From an uncultured Erysipelotrichaceae bacterium (lineage in GTDB: Bacteria; Bacillota_I; Bacilli_A; RF39; UBA660), in contig CADBLZ010000080.1 in assembly GCA_902795675.1 (NCBI GenBank), positions 1 to 17,297 of the forward strand: a stretch of DNA of 17,297 bases, written 5' to 3'. Below are positions 1-9,142 of this stretch, one piece after another. Position 1 is the stretch's first letter, and every line of letters begins with the position of its first letter. Under the pieces are notes generated by a model that was given only the letters and a program-made list of their open reading frames with translations, was not told the DNA's origin and did no database searches. The translations under genes were made by a program, and so were the position numbers.

Positions 1-415
1 ATTTCACCATAAGTATCAACTGCAACTTTACTTGTACCTTCAATTGTTGAATTAACTAAATTTAATGTTCCATTATTAGTAATTGTAACAACATCTTTTG
101 TTGTCTTAATATTAATATCTGAAATATTTAACGTTCCATTATTAACAATTGATTTAGCAGAAGTAATTGAGCCAACATCTTCTGAACTATCATATAGATG
201 TAATTTACCATTAATTAGAATATCGTTACCTGTTGTAATATCATAACTACTCATATTAATAGTAATATCATAATCTTCTTTAATATTAAGTGCATATGTA
301 GCTTCGAAATCTCTTAAGATATAGATTTCATATCCAGTTACATAAGCTGTATCAATTGCATCTTGTAAACTGAAGAAGAATTGATCTCCACCTTCTTTAG
401 TTTGAGCAACGGCAT
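1..415 (-). repeat. Composite beta-helix unit 8 (cut by window edge)
   Basis: The opener is VAQTKEGGDQFFFSLQDAID...INMSSYDITTG, followed by ladder turns (KLHLYDSS, TLNISDINI, TLNLVNSTI). The closing cassette lies outside the window. Confidence 0.55.
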
Positions 416-3400
416 TTTCTGGGTTACCAATTAGATATACTTTTTGTAATCCAGTATTAGCATCTCTTTCAGTATATAAGAAGTAACCTTTAGGTAATGA
501 ATCAGTTCTACCAAGTAAAGCAACATTACCAAATACAGTACCATCATAGAAATTAAACTTACCATTTTGTTCAATACCTATTGTTGTACCATAAATATTA
601 ACATTACCACTATCAATAGTACCGTCATTTAAACCTATCGTTAATAACTTGTTATTTACTAAACCAACACCATCAGGATTGTTAATTGTACCATTAACAA
701 TTCTTAACTCACCATTATTGATGAATACACCATTAATAGTATGTCCACCTAAATCTAAAGTTATATTCTTAGTGTTAGTAACATCTTCATCAACATCTTT
801 AATTAAGATAACTGTATCATTTTCTTCAGCAGCTTCTAATGCTTCTTCAATACTTAAGAAGTAATTATCATTAATGTGCGCAACTGCATCTTCAGAAATT
901 TGCCATGTAGCAGTAACTTTAACGTCACTTACATTCATTGTAATAACATTATTATCTAATACAGATGGATCAGAAGCTTCCCAACCAGTAAAGTCACAAG
1001 CATGTTTAACTGGTTCTTCTAATTCATAAGTTTGTTGATATTTTAAATATTTTCTTACTGGTTCTTTAGAACCTTCATATTCACCTGAAGCAGGATCAAT
1101 ATCTAAGTATAAATCTGTTAAACCAGCTTTAATATCTTCTTCAGATAATGATTGTAAGAACTTCTTCTCATTCTCATCATCTTTAGTAATATAAAGTCTT
1201 GAGTATTCAGCTATCTTATCAATTTCATTTGTATTAGCTGGATTACCTTGTAGATAACCATCATACATTTCAAATGTACCATTATTATCTAAAGCAATAC
1301 CTTCACCTACAACTCTTACACTAGTAGATGAAACAGTACCATCATCTTTACCCATAATGAATGTACCATTATTAGTAACAGTAGTATCACCATAGTTTTG
1401 TAGTGAACCACCGAATATTTGTAATGTAGCACCTTGTTCAATTACTGTTTGTGTTGTAATACTTCTACCATGTAAGTTAAGTAAAATACTCTTACCACTT
1501 GGAATTACTAAGTCTTCAACTGTTGTCTTAATTAAGACAATTTCATCGCCAGGTTCTGCTTTATTAATAGCATCACTAACAGATGTATATGACTTAGTAC
1601 CAATTTGAGCAACTATATCACTACCTTGATAATCATTAGGCATGTATTCTAGATATGCATATTCATATGATGTATCAACATCTACATAAACTGTAACTTC
1701 ATACATATCTTCAACATGAGATGTTGTATCAGGTTTAGCAAATCTAGAAGCTCTAATTAAACCATCGTAGAAATTAAATTCACCATTAACTTTCTTAACA
1801 CCAATACCTTTACCTGTTTCAGAAGAAACATAGATATAAGGATCATCAGTAGAAACTAATGGATTAGTTTCACTAACTGGTTCATTTGGATTATATTCAA
1901 TACTCTTTCCTTCATAATGACCAATTTCAAATGTACCTAAATCAATATAAGCACCATATGAAGTAGTAGCGTATCTAACATCCATAGTACCTGCATTTAA
2001 TGTAACCTTAGAGTTACTAGTTTCAGTATAAACACCATAGTTTGTATTACCTCTACTTGCAACTTTAATATTACCTTTTTTAATATATACATTACTATTA
2101 CCAGTTGCATATAAACCATATAAGTAACTTGTTGTATTATCAGCAGAACCAACATCTAATAATGCATCTTCATCCATATTAATATTACCAGTATTATAAA
2201 TACCTCTAATATATGTATGGTTACCTGTAATATTTTTATCAACTAATACATTAGTATCGTTTAGATTTAATGTACCACTATTAGTTACAGCATTATATGT
2301 AGTTGGTGAATAACGATCAACAGATGTTTCAAGATTAATTACAGAAGAATTAAATGTTAATGTACCAGTATTAGATACACCAGTACCTCTACCACTTACA
2401 TTACCTTCATTAACTGTTAATGTTGCATTATTATTTTGGAATGTTCCATTAAATGTAGATCTATTTGATTCACCTACACTAGCACCTGCATTATAGAAAG
2501 TACCATTAAATACACCATCATTAATTAATAATGTACCAACTGAATTAGAATAGAAACTATAAGAACCATTATAAATACCATCATTAATAACTACATTCTT
2601 AGAGTTATTAATTGTTGTACCAGATGTATTAATAACACTATTATTAACAACCAAATCATTACTATTATTAATACCATTAATACTATCAATAGAAGAATTA
2701 GTAAATGTTAATGAACCTCTATTATTAATAACATAATTAGATGCTCCACTATTCTTAAACTTAATATTATCCGTACTTAATGAAGCATTTTCATCATTGT
2801 AAATTAAACTAATACCAGATGATGTTTTAATTAAACCATCATTATCTGATGTATTAACAAAATGAATATTTCCTTTATTAACTATTTGTTTATTAGTTGA
2901 AATAAAGTGACCATTCATATCTAATGTAAATTCATTCGGATTATTATTTACTACATCGTAGTAAATTAAAATATTATTTATAGCTTGTAAAGTATCGCCT
3001 TCATTAGCTTCATCTAATGAAGTTTGGAAATTACTATATATAACATTTGTTGTTAAGTTTTTAACTATCTCGCCTTCACTATATAAGAAAGCAGTTTGAT
3101 ATAACTTATCATCAATTGTTTCAGTATCATAGAAGATTGTTGTATTTCTTGGAATAGTATCAATTGAATCATCACCATGACCAAATGTAATACCTTTTAA
3201 GATACCATCATTAAATACTACTGTTCCACCCGCTTTATATAAACCATATGTTTCACCTCTTAATACTGGTGAATCAATATTTATTAAGCCGTCATCGTTA
3301 CCAATAGTAAGTGTATTTCCTCTATGATATACACCATAAATACCACCTGTCATAGTACCACCAGTAATATGACCTGTAACATTAGATTGAATACCATATT

Positions 3401-6400
3401 TTTCATCACCGATGAAATTACCACCAGAGATATTATAGTATTGTAATTGTTCACCAACCATACCAGTGTTAGCACCGTGAATAGTACCACCAGAGATATC
3501 AGCAGTTGAACATACGTCATAGTAGTTACCACAACCAAATGTTAAACCTTCTTTAGCAAGTGAAACAATTTCACCACCAGTCATAACAAGACCAGGTGTA
3601 TTAACAAATACTGAAACATCATTATCAGCTAACATATAACCGCCAGTGATTTTTAATGCTGTATGGTAAGTATTAATTGCGCGTACATTTGTAGCTTCAA
3701 TATTACCACCATTAAATACTAATGTACCCTCAGCATCAATACCACCATAACTTAAGATGTCTCCACCATTATATGTTAATGTTCCAGTTGAAGTAATAGC
3801 ATAGTGATAATCAGATTTAAAATGTCCACCATCAACTGTTAATGTACCAGAGTTAACTACCGCACAATCATTTTTATCGTTCTCTGTATCACGGATGTTA
3901 TGAATCCAACCACCACCAACACTATCGACAATTCGGACAGTACCATTACGAGCAACATTAATAGCTTGTGTAGTTGTAATAGTATGACCATTTAAATCTA
4001 AAGTAATATTCTTATTAGCAGGTAATGTTTGATAGAAATCAATGTAAGGATCTGCAATTAAATACATTGTACCAGATCCACTGATATAATCAGCAGCAGC
4101 ATTGATTGAGTTGAACTCTTTATCACCAACTCTTACCCAATTACCTTTTTTAACTAAGTATTTAGTTTTATATTCTACTCTATTAATATATTCATAATCT
4201 GATTTAATCATTGCTCCATCAGGAATTAAACCAATTAAACCATAAGTAGAATCAGTTAAACCTTTTATGATACCATCAAAGAATTTAACGTAATCTGATT
4301 TATCTCCTTCAACACCATATCTAGTTAAACCGATAACTTCAGGATTAGTAATACTAATATTTTGTTCATCAACGCCCTCAGTACCAACAGTTATTCTACC
4401 ATAGTCTGAATAAATACCATCGATTTGACCTTGGATCTTACCGCCTTGAGTTATAAATGATCCTCGTTCAAGATAAACACCATGGTTTTCTTGTCCTTCA
4501 ATATAACCAGCTTTTTGTAGACCAGTACCCCAAGAAGAACAAAAATAAGAACCATAACAATGGTTGTGAACACCATCTGTTTTACCAATAACTTGACCAC
4601 CATTTTGTTCAAAATAAGGTCCGAAGTAAATAGCATATGTTGAATTTGATTTAATTAAACCACCATTAACATAAGCACTATCGTTAGCACCATATCCTTC
4701 TTCAGCAATAATAGTACCTCCGTTTAACGTTAATGTTGCACCATTAATAGCAGTACCAACAGAATGAACATAACCATCATTTAATGTGAAGTTACAATTT
4801 TGTGTTGCGTTCTCTTGAGCATTAATTGTACCATTGTTCATTATAACTGCTCCGCCATTAATAGCTGACTTTTGAGAAGTAATTGTAATATTATTAATAG
4901 TTGTCTTACCAGTACCAGCGATTGCATAATTATCAGCTGTAATAGTTGCATCTTCAATAATAGCATTACCATTATTGTAAATAACATTACCTAATGGTAA
5001 ACTAGCTTGTTGATTAATATCATTATCATGAGATATAAATGTACCACTGTTAATCTTTAATGTTGGTGATTCAACATTAGATTCGTAAATATAACCTAAA
5101 GGTCTGTCATTATCAGAATAATGATGTACTCTTTGATTATGATTATAGATTGCAGCTGTACTAGTATCATTCATATAAATATAATCAATTACTAAATCAT
5201 TTCTATTATATAAAGCACGAGCAATATCAGCATCGAATTCTGATGTTTTTCCTTCACTACTATCAATAATAGTTGTTGTAGCATCATTGAAAATATAATG
5301 ATTAGTTTTTAATTTATGACCATTAAAATCGAAAATAATTCTCTTTGAATCAGTAGGATCAACAATCGTTTGTTCAAAACGAATATCAGCATCTCTAGTC
5401 ATATAAATTGTTTGACCACTTAACGCTGCTACTGACGCACTATTTAAGTTATTAAATTCTTGATAATCGTCATCACCAGGTTGACCAATAGCTAACCAGT
5501 TATCAATATTATCTAGATAATCAGTATTATATAAAACCCCATCAATTGTTTCTGTACCATCTATAACAGTAGCACCTGTAGGAACTTCTGTAATATTACC
5601 ATAATAGCCATCAACTTGACCTTTTAAAATACCATAAAAGAACTTAGTTGAAAGACCTGTAATATATAAACCATATGATCCACCTCTAATAGTTGGAACT
5701 GTTAGAGATATTTCACCTTCATTTTTACCAATTGTTAAGTTTTCTTTATTATATACACCGTATAATTCACCGATGATTTCACCACCAGTAATTACACCTG
5801 TACCAGTAGATTCAATACCGTTAGCTTCAGATGAAATAACTAAACCATCACTCATATTTAAACCACTGGTTTGAATACCAGTATTAACAGAATAAATTTC
5901 ACCACCAGACATAGTAGTGTCATAAGTACTATAAATACCTATATTATCAGCAGTAATTTTACCACCACTCATAGTAGTATGTAGTGAATTAACACCATGA
6001 TCACTAGCAGTTAATTCACCACCATAAATATTTGCATAATATGATGAAACAGTTGTACCATTTGGTGCATTTACTGATCCACCATAAACATTTGTAGTAC
6101 CATTACCACTAAGTACATTATCACTATTAGTTGTTGCTGTACCACCATAAACATTAATTGTTCCATGAGTAGCTACAGCACCTTTTTCAGATTCTGCCAA
6201 ACCATCTCTTAAATTATAAGTACCATTTTCATTTGCAATAGAAGTTCTAATTGAACTAATTAAACCACCAGTTTGATTTAATGTACCAGTGTTGCATACT
6301 AAGTCTTTATAAAGAATAACAACACCTGTATAATGGCTAACTTCTCTAGTTGTTTTAATTTCACCATTAGAAATTGTTAATGTTCCACTGTTATCTACAC

Positions 6401-8528
6401 CACAAATACCCCAAGTCTCTGTCATATCTATTCTACTAGTACCATTAATTTCAGCTTTACCTGTATTTCTAAATCCATATACAGTACCACCAGAAAGAAC
6501 AAAGTTATTATCACTATTATTTAAACCATAACTTGAAACACTTGTTAAAACAGAATCGTCATCTAAATCAACAGTACCATTAGCACCATTATTAATAGCA
6601 TAACTATTCTTACCAGTTAATCTTGTGTTATTAAGTTCTACATTACCAGTATTATTGACTAAGTTATAATCGGTAGTCATACGTCCTTCAATATCTTCAA
6701 ATACTAAATCACCAGAGTTATCAATACTTTCAGATACAAGTAACATACCTTTTTCACTATTAGAATCTTTAATACTTAACTTACCAGTATTTATAATATC
6801 GTTACCGGTTTCTACACTGAAACCTTTAATATCAAATATAACATTAGCAGCATCTAAATAATCTTCTTTTGATATCTCTAAATTATAAGCTGCCTCAAAA
6901 TTTCTTATTGCATAATCAACAAAATCAGCATCACCAAATTCTCTTGTTGATTCTTCATCATATTTACTCCAATATTTCTTAGATTGTATAGATCTAAATG
7001 AGTCGTTTAAGTTATGATAGAATAATTCACCATTTGTTAAAGTCTTAGATACAGCTCTTGTAATATTAGAAACTAAGTAAGCTCTTTCACAGTCTAAATC
7101 AGATCTATGATCAATAAATACATAGTATCCAGAGGCTTTATCTGTATAACCATTTAAAGCATCCTTACCTTCAATATAACCATCATAGAAGTAGAACTTA
7201 CTTCCACCATTTTCATTGATATTAACATTATATAAACCTAAACCTGTTTTATCTGTTCTGTTACCAATTAAAGCAATGCTGTTTTCAACATAAACATTAC
7301 CATCATCTTCACCCAAAGTTAAAGTACCATAGTTTTTAAATACGTATTTATATTCATCTTCAGATTGCATTGTACCATTGATTAAAGTGATATTACCATT
7401 ACTAGAGTTAACTGTTGTACCAGTAACTTTAAATCCCTCTAAGTCAAAAGTAAACGCTTTAGAAGTATTATTTGTAGGATATTCTGTAGTATCGTGTAAT
7501 AAGTGAACTGTATTATCATTCCAACTATTTCCAGCAGCATCAAATGCAGCTTGAATAGTACAATAGTAAGAGTTTTCAATTCTTGCTACATAGTCACATT
7601 CTTGACTATATTGAGCAAGTAAGATTTGATCTTCTTTACCCATTGTGAATGTTTTTGTATCATCATCATATGTATAAGTTCCTGTTGCTTCTTCATCACA
7701 TTCGTAAGCTGTCTTACCGTTTTCATCAGTTATTTCTTTAGCAATACAATAACCATCAAAGTTATGTAACTTATAAATAGAATCTTCAAGAGTAACTGAT
7801 TCATCTTCATTTAAATAAATGTAAGTAGGAACTGTTCTTCCTTTATAAGTTGCTGTTTTAGCAGCAATACCATCATTTGGTACTACTGTTAATTTATTCT
7901 TAACAGAAGGACAAGTATTTGTTTCACGACAATCACAATTTGCATCTTGAACATAATTAATTTTAAAGAATAAATTTAAATTAACACCCTCAGTTGGATA
8001 TAAAGATTTATCAACACCAGTCTTATATTTAACAACTGCTTTAATTAATCTTTGATGAGGTGTTTGTGGTGAGTCATTATCTAACGCATATAAAATATCA
8101 CAAGGTTTAATCTCTTCCCCTGTATCATAAGTTACTTCAAAATCTAAGTATTCTTTTTGAGCATCTGTTAATTCATATTTTTCAATTGACTTAATATAAG
8201 CATCAATTGAACCATCATTTATCGTCCATACTCTAAACTCATAAAAATCACCTGGTTTATCCAAATGAACAGCAAACTCAATTTGTGTTTTTTCTCTATC
8301 GACAATTTGGGCAGGATAACTAGCCGCTACACTATCTTCAGAGATTCTTACATGGTCAAAATAAATAACCCAACTATTCTTATTAATTTTTGATTGGCCA
8401 TTGATGGAAATGGATCCTGAAACAATTGCAGTACCAAGAGATATTAAAGAAATTATTAGAGCAAAACCTAATAATAAAAATGCCAATTTATGTTTTTTAA
8501 TCTTATTAAAAATATCTTTCATACGCAT
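1..8528 (-). CDS. Giant modular beta-helix surface protein (C-terminus beyond window)
   Basis: One frame stays open from ATG 8528 to the window edge, at least 2842 codons. Residues 1-14 are basic and residues 15-38 form a hydrophobic segment, a secretion signal ending near GTAIVSG, which resembles SipW-dependent signals. Residues about 40-190 look like a TasA/CalY-type domain (motifs LDKPGDFYEF and NDGSIDAYI). Residues about 220-307 and 2485-2542 resemble InlB/Listeria-Bacteroides repeat domains (FDGY, FTGW...VTATW). The rest is eight copies of a composite unit: an opener (A-x-I-G...Y-x-S-hydrophobic...LDLNGHTI), a ladder of short N-x-GTL-x-I-x-GG turns typical of right-handed parallel beta-helices, and a closer (LTIGxxDG...FYDGxhxG...YL). 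I infer a cell-surface adhesin or fibre-like protein. No LPXTG anchor is visible, because the C-terminus is missing. ATG 8528 is preferred because AGGA lies 5 nt upstream; ATG 8534 and 8522 are alternatives. The gene follows a SipW-like peptidase and a DUF5305-like gene, 33 bp downstream of the latter. Confidence 0.9.
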   Translation of the reverse strand, partial: MRMKDIFNKIKKHKLAFLLLGFALIISLISLGTAIVSGSISINGQSKINKNSWVIYFDHVRISEDSVAASYPAQIVDREKTQIEFAVHLDKPGDFYEFRVWTINDGSIDAYIKSIEKYELTDAQKEYLDFEVTYDTGEEIKPCDILYALDNDSPQTPHQRLIKAVVKYKTGVDKSLYPTEGVNLNLFFKINYVQDANCDCRETNTCPSVKNKLTVVPNDGIAAKTATYKGRTVPTYIYLNEDESVTLEDSIYKLHNFDGYCIAKEITDENGKTAYECDEEATGTYTYDDDTKTFTMGKEDQILLAQYSQECDYVARIENSYYCTIQAAFDAAGNSWNDNTVHLLHDTTEYPTNNTSKAFTFDLEGFKVTGTTVNSSNGNITLINGTMQSEDEYKYVFKNYGTLTLGEDDGNVYVENSIALIGNRTDKTGLGLYNVNINENGGSKFYFYDGYIEGKDALNGYTDKASGYYVFIDHRSDLDCERAYLVSNITRAVSKTLTNGELFYHNLNDSFRSIQSKKYWSKYDEESTREFGDADFVDYAIRNFEAAYNLEISKEDYLDAANVIFDIKGFSVETGNDIINTGKLSIKDSNSEKGMLLVSESIDNSGDLVFEDIEGRMTTDYNLVNNTGNVELNNTRLTGKNSYAINNGANGTVDLDDDSVLTSVSSYGLNNSDNNFVLSGGTVYGFRNTGKAEINGTSRIDMTETWGICGVDNSGTLTISNGEIKTTREVSHYTGVVILYKDLVCNTGTLNQTGGLISSIRTSIANENGTYNLRDGLAESEKGAVATHGTINVYGGTATTNSDNVLSGNGTTNVYGGSVNAPNGTTVSSYYANIYGGELTASDHGVNSLHTTMSGGKITADNIGIYSTYDTTMSGGEIYSVNTGIQTSGLNMSDGLVISSEANGIESTGTGVITGGEIIGELYGVYNKENLTIGKNEGEISLTVPTIRGGSYGLYITGLSTKFFYGILKGQVDGYYGNITEVPTGATVIDGTETIDGVLYNTDYLDNIDNWLAIGQPGDDDYQEFNNLNSASVAALSGQTIYMTRDADIRFEQTIVDPTDSKRIIFDFNGHKLKTNHYIFNDATTTIIDSSEGKTSEFDADIARALYNRNDLVIDYIYMNDTSTAAIYNHNQRVHHYSDNDRPLGYIYESNVESPTLKINSGTFISHDNDINQQASLPLGNVIYNNGNAIIEDATITADNYAIAGTGKTTINNITITSQKSAINGGAVIMNNGTINAQENATQNCNFTLNDGYVHSVGTAINGATLTLNGGTIIAEEGYGANDSAYVNGGLIKSNSTYAIYFGPYFEQNGGQVIGKTDGVHNHCYGSYFCSSWGTGLQKAGYIEGQENHGVYLERGSFITQGGKIQGQIDGIYSDYGRITVGTEGVDEQNISITNPEVIGLTRYGVEGDKSDYVKFFDGIIKGLTDSTYGLIGLIPDGAMIKSDYEYINRVEYKTKYLVKKGNWVRVGDKEFNSINAAADYISGSGTMYLIADPYIDFYQTLPANKNITLDLNGHTITTTQAINVARNGTVRIVDSVGGGWIHNIRDTENDKNDCAVVNSGTLTVDGGHFKSDYHYAITSTGTLTYNGGDILSYGGIDAEGTLVFNGGNIEATNVRAINTYHTALKITGGYMLADNDVSVFVNTPGLVMTGGEIVSLAKEGLTFGCGNYYDVCSTADISGGTIHGANTGMVGEQLQYYNISGGNFIGDEKYGIQSNVTGHITGGTMTGGIYGVYHRGNTLTIGNDDGLINIDSPVLRGETYGLYKAGGTVVFNDGILKGITFGHGDDSIDTIPRNTTIFYDTETIDDKLYQTAFLYSEGEIVKNLTTNVIYSNFQTSLDEANEGDTLQAINNILIYYDVVNNNPNEFTLDMNGHFISTNKQIVNKGNIHFVNTSDNDGLIKTSSGISLIYNDENASLSTDNIKFKNSGASNYVINNRGSLTFTNSSIDSINGINNSNDLVVNNSVINTSGTTINNSKNVVINDGIYNGSYSFYSNSVGTLLINDGVFNGTFYNAGASVGESNRSTFNGTFQNNNATLTVNEGNVSGRGTGVSNTGTLTFNSSVINLETSVDRYSPTTYNAVTNSGTLNLNDTNVLVDKNITGNHTYIRGIYNTGNINMDEDALLDVGSADNTTSYLYGLYATGNSNVYIKKGNIKVASRGNTNYGVYTETSNSKVTLNAGTMDVRYATTSYGAYIDLGTFEIGHYEGKSIEYNPNEPVSETNPLVSTDDPYIYVSSETGKGIGVKKVNGEFNFYDGLIRASRFAKPDTTSHVEDMYEVTVYVDVDTSYEYAYLEYMPNDYQGSDIVAQIGTKSYTSVSDAINKAEPGDEIVLIKTTVEDLVIPSGKSILLNLHGRSITTQTVIEQGATLQIFGGSLQNYGDTTVTNNGTFIMGKDDGTVSSTSVRVVGEGIALDNNGTFEMYDGYLQGNPANTNEIDKIAEYSRLYITKDDENEKKFLQSLSEEDIKAGLTDLYLDIDPASGEYEGSKEPVRKYLKYQQTYELEEPVKHACDFTGWEASDPSVLDNNVITMNVSDVKVTATWQISEDAVAHINDNYFLSIEEALEAAEENDTVILIKDVDEDVTNTKNITLDLGGHTINGVFINNGELRIVNGTINNPDGVGLVNNKLLTIGLNDGTIDSGNVNIYGTTIGIEQNGKFNFYDGTVFGNVALLGRTDSLPKGYFLYTERDANTGLQKVYLIGNPENAVAQTKEGGDQFFFSLQDAIDTAYVTGYEIYILRDFEATYALNIKEDYDITINMSSYDITTGNDILINGKLHLYDSSEDVGSITSAKSIVNNGTLNISDINIKTTKDVVTITNNGTLNLVNSTIEGTSKVAVDTYGE
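430..890 (-). repeat. Composite beta-helix unit 7 (short)
   Basis: The opener is VAHINDNYFLSIEEALEAA...LDLGGHTING. The closer is LTIGLNDG...NFYDGTVFG...KVYLIG. It is the clearest short copy with both ends intact. Confidence 0.6.
1190..1620 (-). repeat. Composite beta-helix unit 6 (short)
   Basis: The opener is VAQIGTKSYTSVSDAINKA...LNLHGRSITTQ, followed after about 30 residues by the closer FIMGKDDG...EMYDGYLQG...YSRLYI. The second InlB-like domain follows at about 905-1075. Confidence 0.6.
1640..3065 (-). repeat. Composite beta-helix unit 5 (Asn-rich ladder)
   Basis: The opener is VIYSNFQTSLDEANEGDTL...LDMNGHFIST. The ladder is especially Asn-rich (SLTFTNSSI, LLINDGVF, TLTVNEGNV). The closer is diverged: FEIGHYEG, an insertion of roughly 30 residues, then NFYDGLIRA...YEYAYLEY. 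Boundaries are approximate. Confidence 0.55.
3085..4145 (-). repeat. Composite beta-helix unit 4
   Basis: The opener is WVRVGDKEFNSINAAADYI...LDLNGHTITTT. The ladder is rich in GG turns (LTVDGGHF, LVFNGGNI, LVMTGGEI). The closer is LTIGNDDG...VFNDGILKG...YQTAFL. Boundaries are approximate. Confidence 0.6.
4158..5503 (-). repeat. Composite beta-helix unit 3
   Basis: The opener is WLAIGQPGDDDYQEFNNL...FDFNGHKLKTN. The ladder includes TLTLNGGTI-like turns (ATLTLNGGTIIAEEG). The closer is ITVGTEG...FFDGIIKG...YKTKYL. Boundaries are approximate. Confidence 0.6.
5517..6950 (-). repeat. Composite beta-helix unit 2 (long ladder)
   Basis: The opener is diverged (FEAAYNLEISKEDYLDAAN, then FDIKGFSVETG). 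A long ladder follows of turns such as TLTISNGEI, TMSGGKI and TMSGGEI, then the closer LTIGKNEG...FFYGILKG...NTDYL. Boundaries are approximate. Confidence 0.6.
7075..7600 (-). repeat. Composite beta-helix unit 1 of the giant protein
   Basis: The opener is VARIENSYYCTIQAAFDAAG...FDLEGFKVTG. A very short ladder follows, then the closer LTLGEDDG...YFYDGYIEG...ERAYLV. It is one of the shorter units. Boundaries are approximate. Confidence 0.6.
7950..8528 (-). other. SipW-type signal and TasA/CalY-like N-terminal domain of the giant protein
   Basis: The first roughly 190 residues comprise a basic leader, one hydrophobic helix (residues 15-38) and a beta-rich domain. That domain contains SWVIYFDHVRI, then LDKPGDFYEF, then NDGSIDAYI, and ends in FFKINYVQ. 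The order 'KPGD ... N(D/N)GS/T-I' after a SipW-dependent signal is characteristic of TasA/CalY-type secreted proteins. A SipW-like peptidase encoded two genes upstream supports the reading. The assignment is from motif memory, not from a search. Confidence 0.6.
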
Positions 8529-8546
8529 TCTCATCCTATTACTATA

Positions 8547-8555
8547 ATTATATCA
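8547..8555 (-). promoter_or_regulatory. Possible extended -10 promoter for the giant gene
   Basis: TGATATAAT, a perfect TATAAT with an upstream TGN, lies in the 33-bp gap before the giant gene. I see no -35 match. A start about 7 nt downstream would give a leader of roughly 12 nt that still holds AGGA. It would let the surface protein be expressed apart from its peptidase. Confidence 0.35.
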
Positions 8556-8561
8556 AACTTT

Positions 8562-9140
8562 TTACTTATTTGTGCCCTTTTTTATAGGTGAAACTTTATA
8601 TTTTTTGTTATTTTTTAATTTAACGATTGTTGTCTTATCAATATCGTCTAAAATTCCACTTTTTCCCTTCTTTTTTGTCTCGCTTAACTTACGAAGAGCA
8701 AGTCTTTCAATGCGTGTTGTTTCCTTATCATCAGACTTCAGTAAATAAACAAGTGTTGTATCTTCATTATTTAGAATAAAAGCACTACTTGTCTTATCAT
8801 CTTCATAAACAATAACACCCTTATATTCTTCAGCAGCAATAACTAAATCTTGGAAATTAGATACTAAAAGTAAATTATCGCTATCAATTTCGGCTAAGCC
8901 ATCAGAGTAAACAATGATTGAATCATATGTTTTTAAGATATCTCTTAGCTTTCTTTCATAAATATCTTTCTTACTTGTTTTAACAAATAAAAGGCATACA
9001 AAATAAATAACACTAATTCCTAAAAAAGTAAGTGATAATATACTGTAACTTAATAATTCTTCATTAATAAAAATGATTGAAACTAAAGCAAAAAGAATTA
9101 TGATAAAAAATAACACTATTAACTTATTTTTCTTTTCCAT
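8562..9140 (-). CDS. Small membrane protein with DUF5305-like cytoplasmic region
   Basis: This 192-residue protein has two adjacent hydrophobic helices (about residues 7-25 and 33-54) and a soluble part of about 135 residues with a lysine-rich tail. Residues about 61-134 run YERKLRDILKTYDSIIV..., then LLVSNFQDLVIAAEEYKG, then AFILNNEDTTLVYLL. This pattern ('IV...V.s..dLv..Aee...v...ed....fil....Y') matches what I recall of the C-terminal region of DUF5305 proteins, which often sit next to SipW-like peptidases. The extracellular domain of full DUF5305 proteins is absent. ATG 9140 has AAGGAG 8 nt upstream. The gene begins 2 nt after the peptidase stop, so the two are cotranscribed. The molecular role is unknown; I infer an accessory to export or processing of the downstream giant protein. 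The family call comes from pattern memory. Confidence 0.8.
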   Translation of the reverse strand: MEKKNKLIVLFFIIILFALVSIIFINEELLSYSILSLTFLGISVIYFVCLLFVKTSKKDIYERKLRDILKTYDSIIVYSDGLAEIDSDNLLLVSNFQDLVIAAEEYKGVIVYEDDKTSSAFILNNEDTTLVYLLKSDDKETTRIERLALRKLSETKKKGKSGILDDIDKTTIVKLKNNKKYKVSPIKKGTNK

Positions 9141-9142
9141 AC

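Noticed and set aside
649..864. Plus-strand open frame of 71 codons
   Set aside because: It lies inside the giant minus-strand gene, has low-complexity Ser/Leu composition and no convincing RBS, and is an antisense shadow.
3350..3538. Minus-strand open frame of 62 codons
   Set aside because: It is a different frame of the giant gene with a hydrophobic Val/Leu bias that follows from the beta-helix codons.
4451..4636. Minus-strand open frame of 61 codons
   Set aside because: An out-of-frame shadow within the giant gene, with no family resemblance.
1..8528. CRISPR or tandem DNA repeat array, suggested by the repetitive look of the first 8.5 kb
   Set aside because: The repeats are degenerate at DNA level, irregularly spaced and maintain one open frame; they are protein repeats.
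1..8528. Autotransporter (type V secretion) reading of the beta-helix protein
   Set aside because: The neighbours and codon context indicate a Gram-positive cell, and the N-terminus is SipW-like; no translocator domain is visible in the window.
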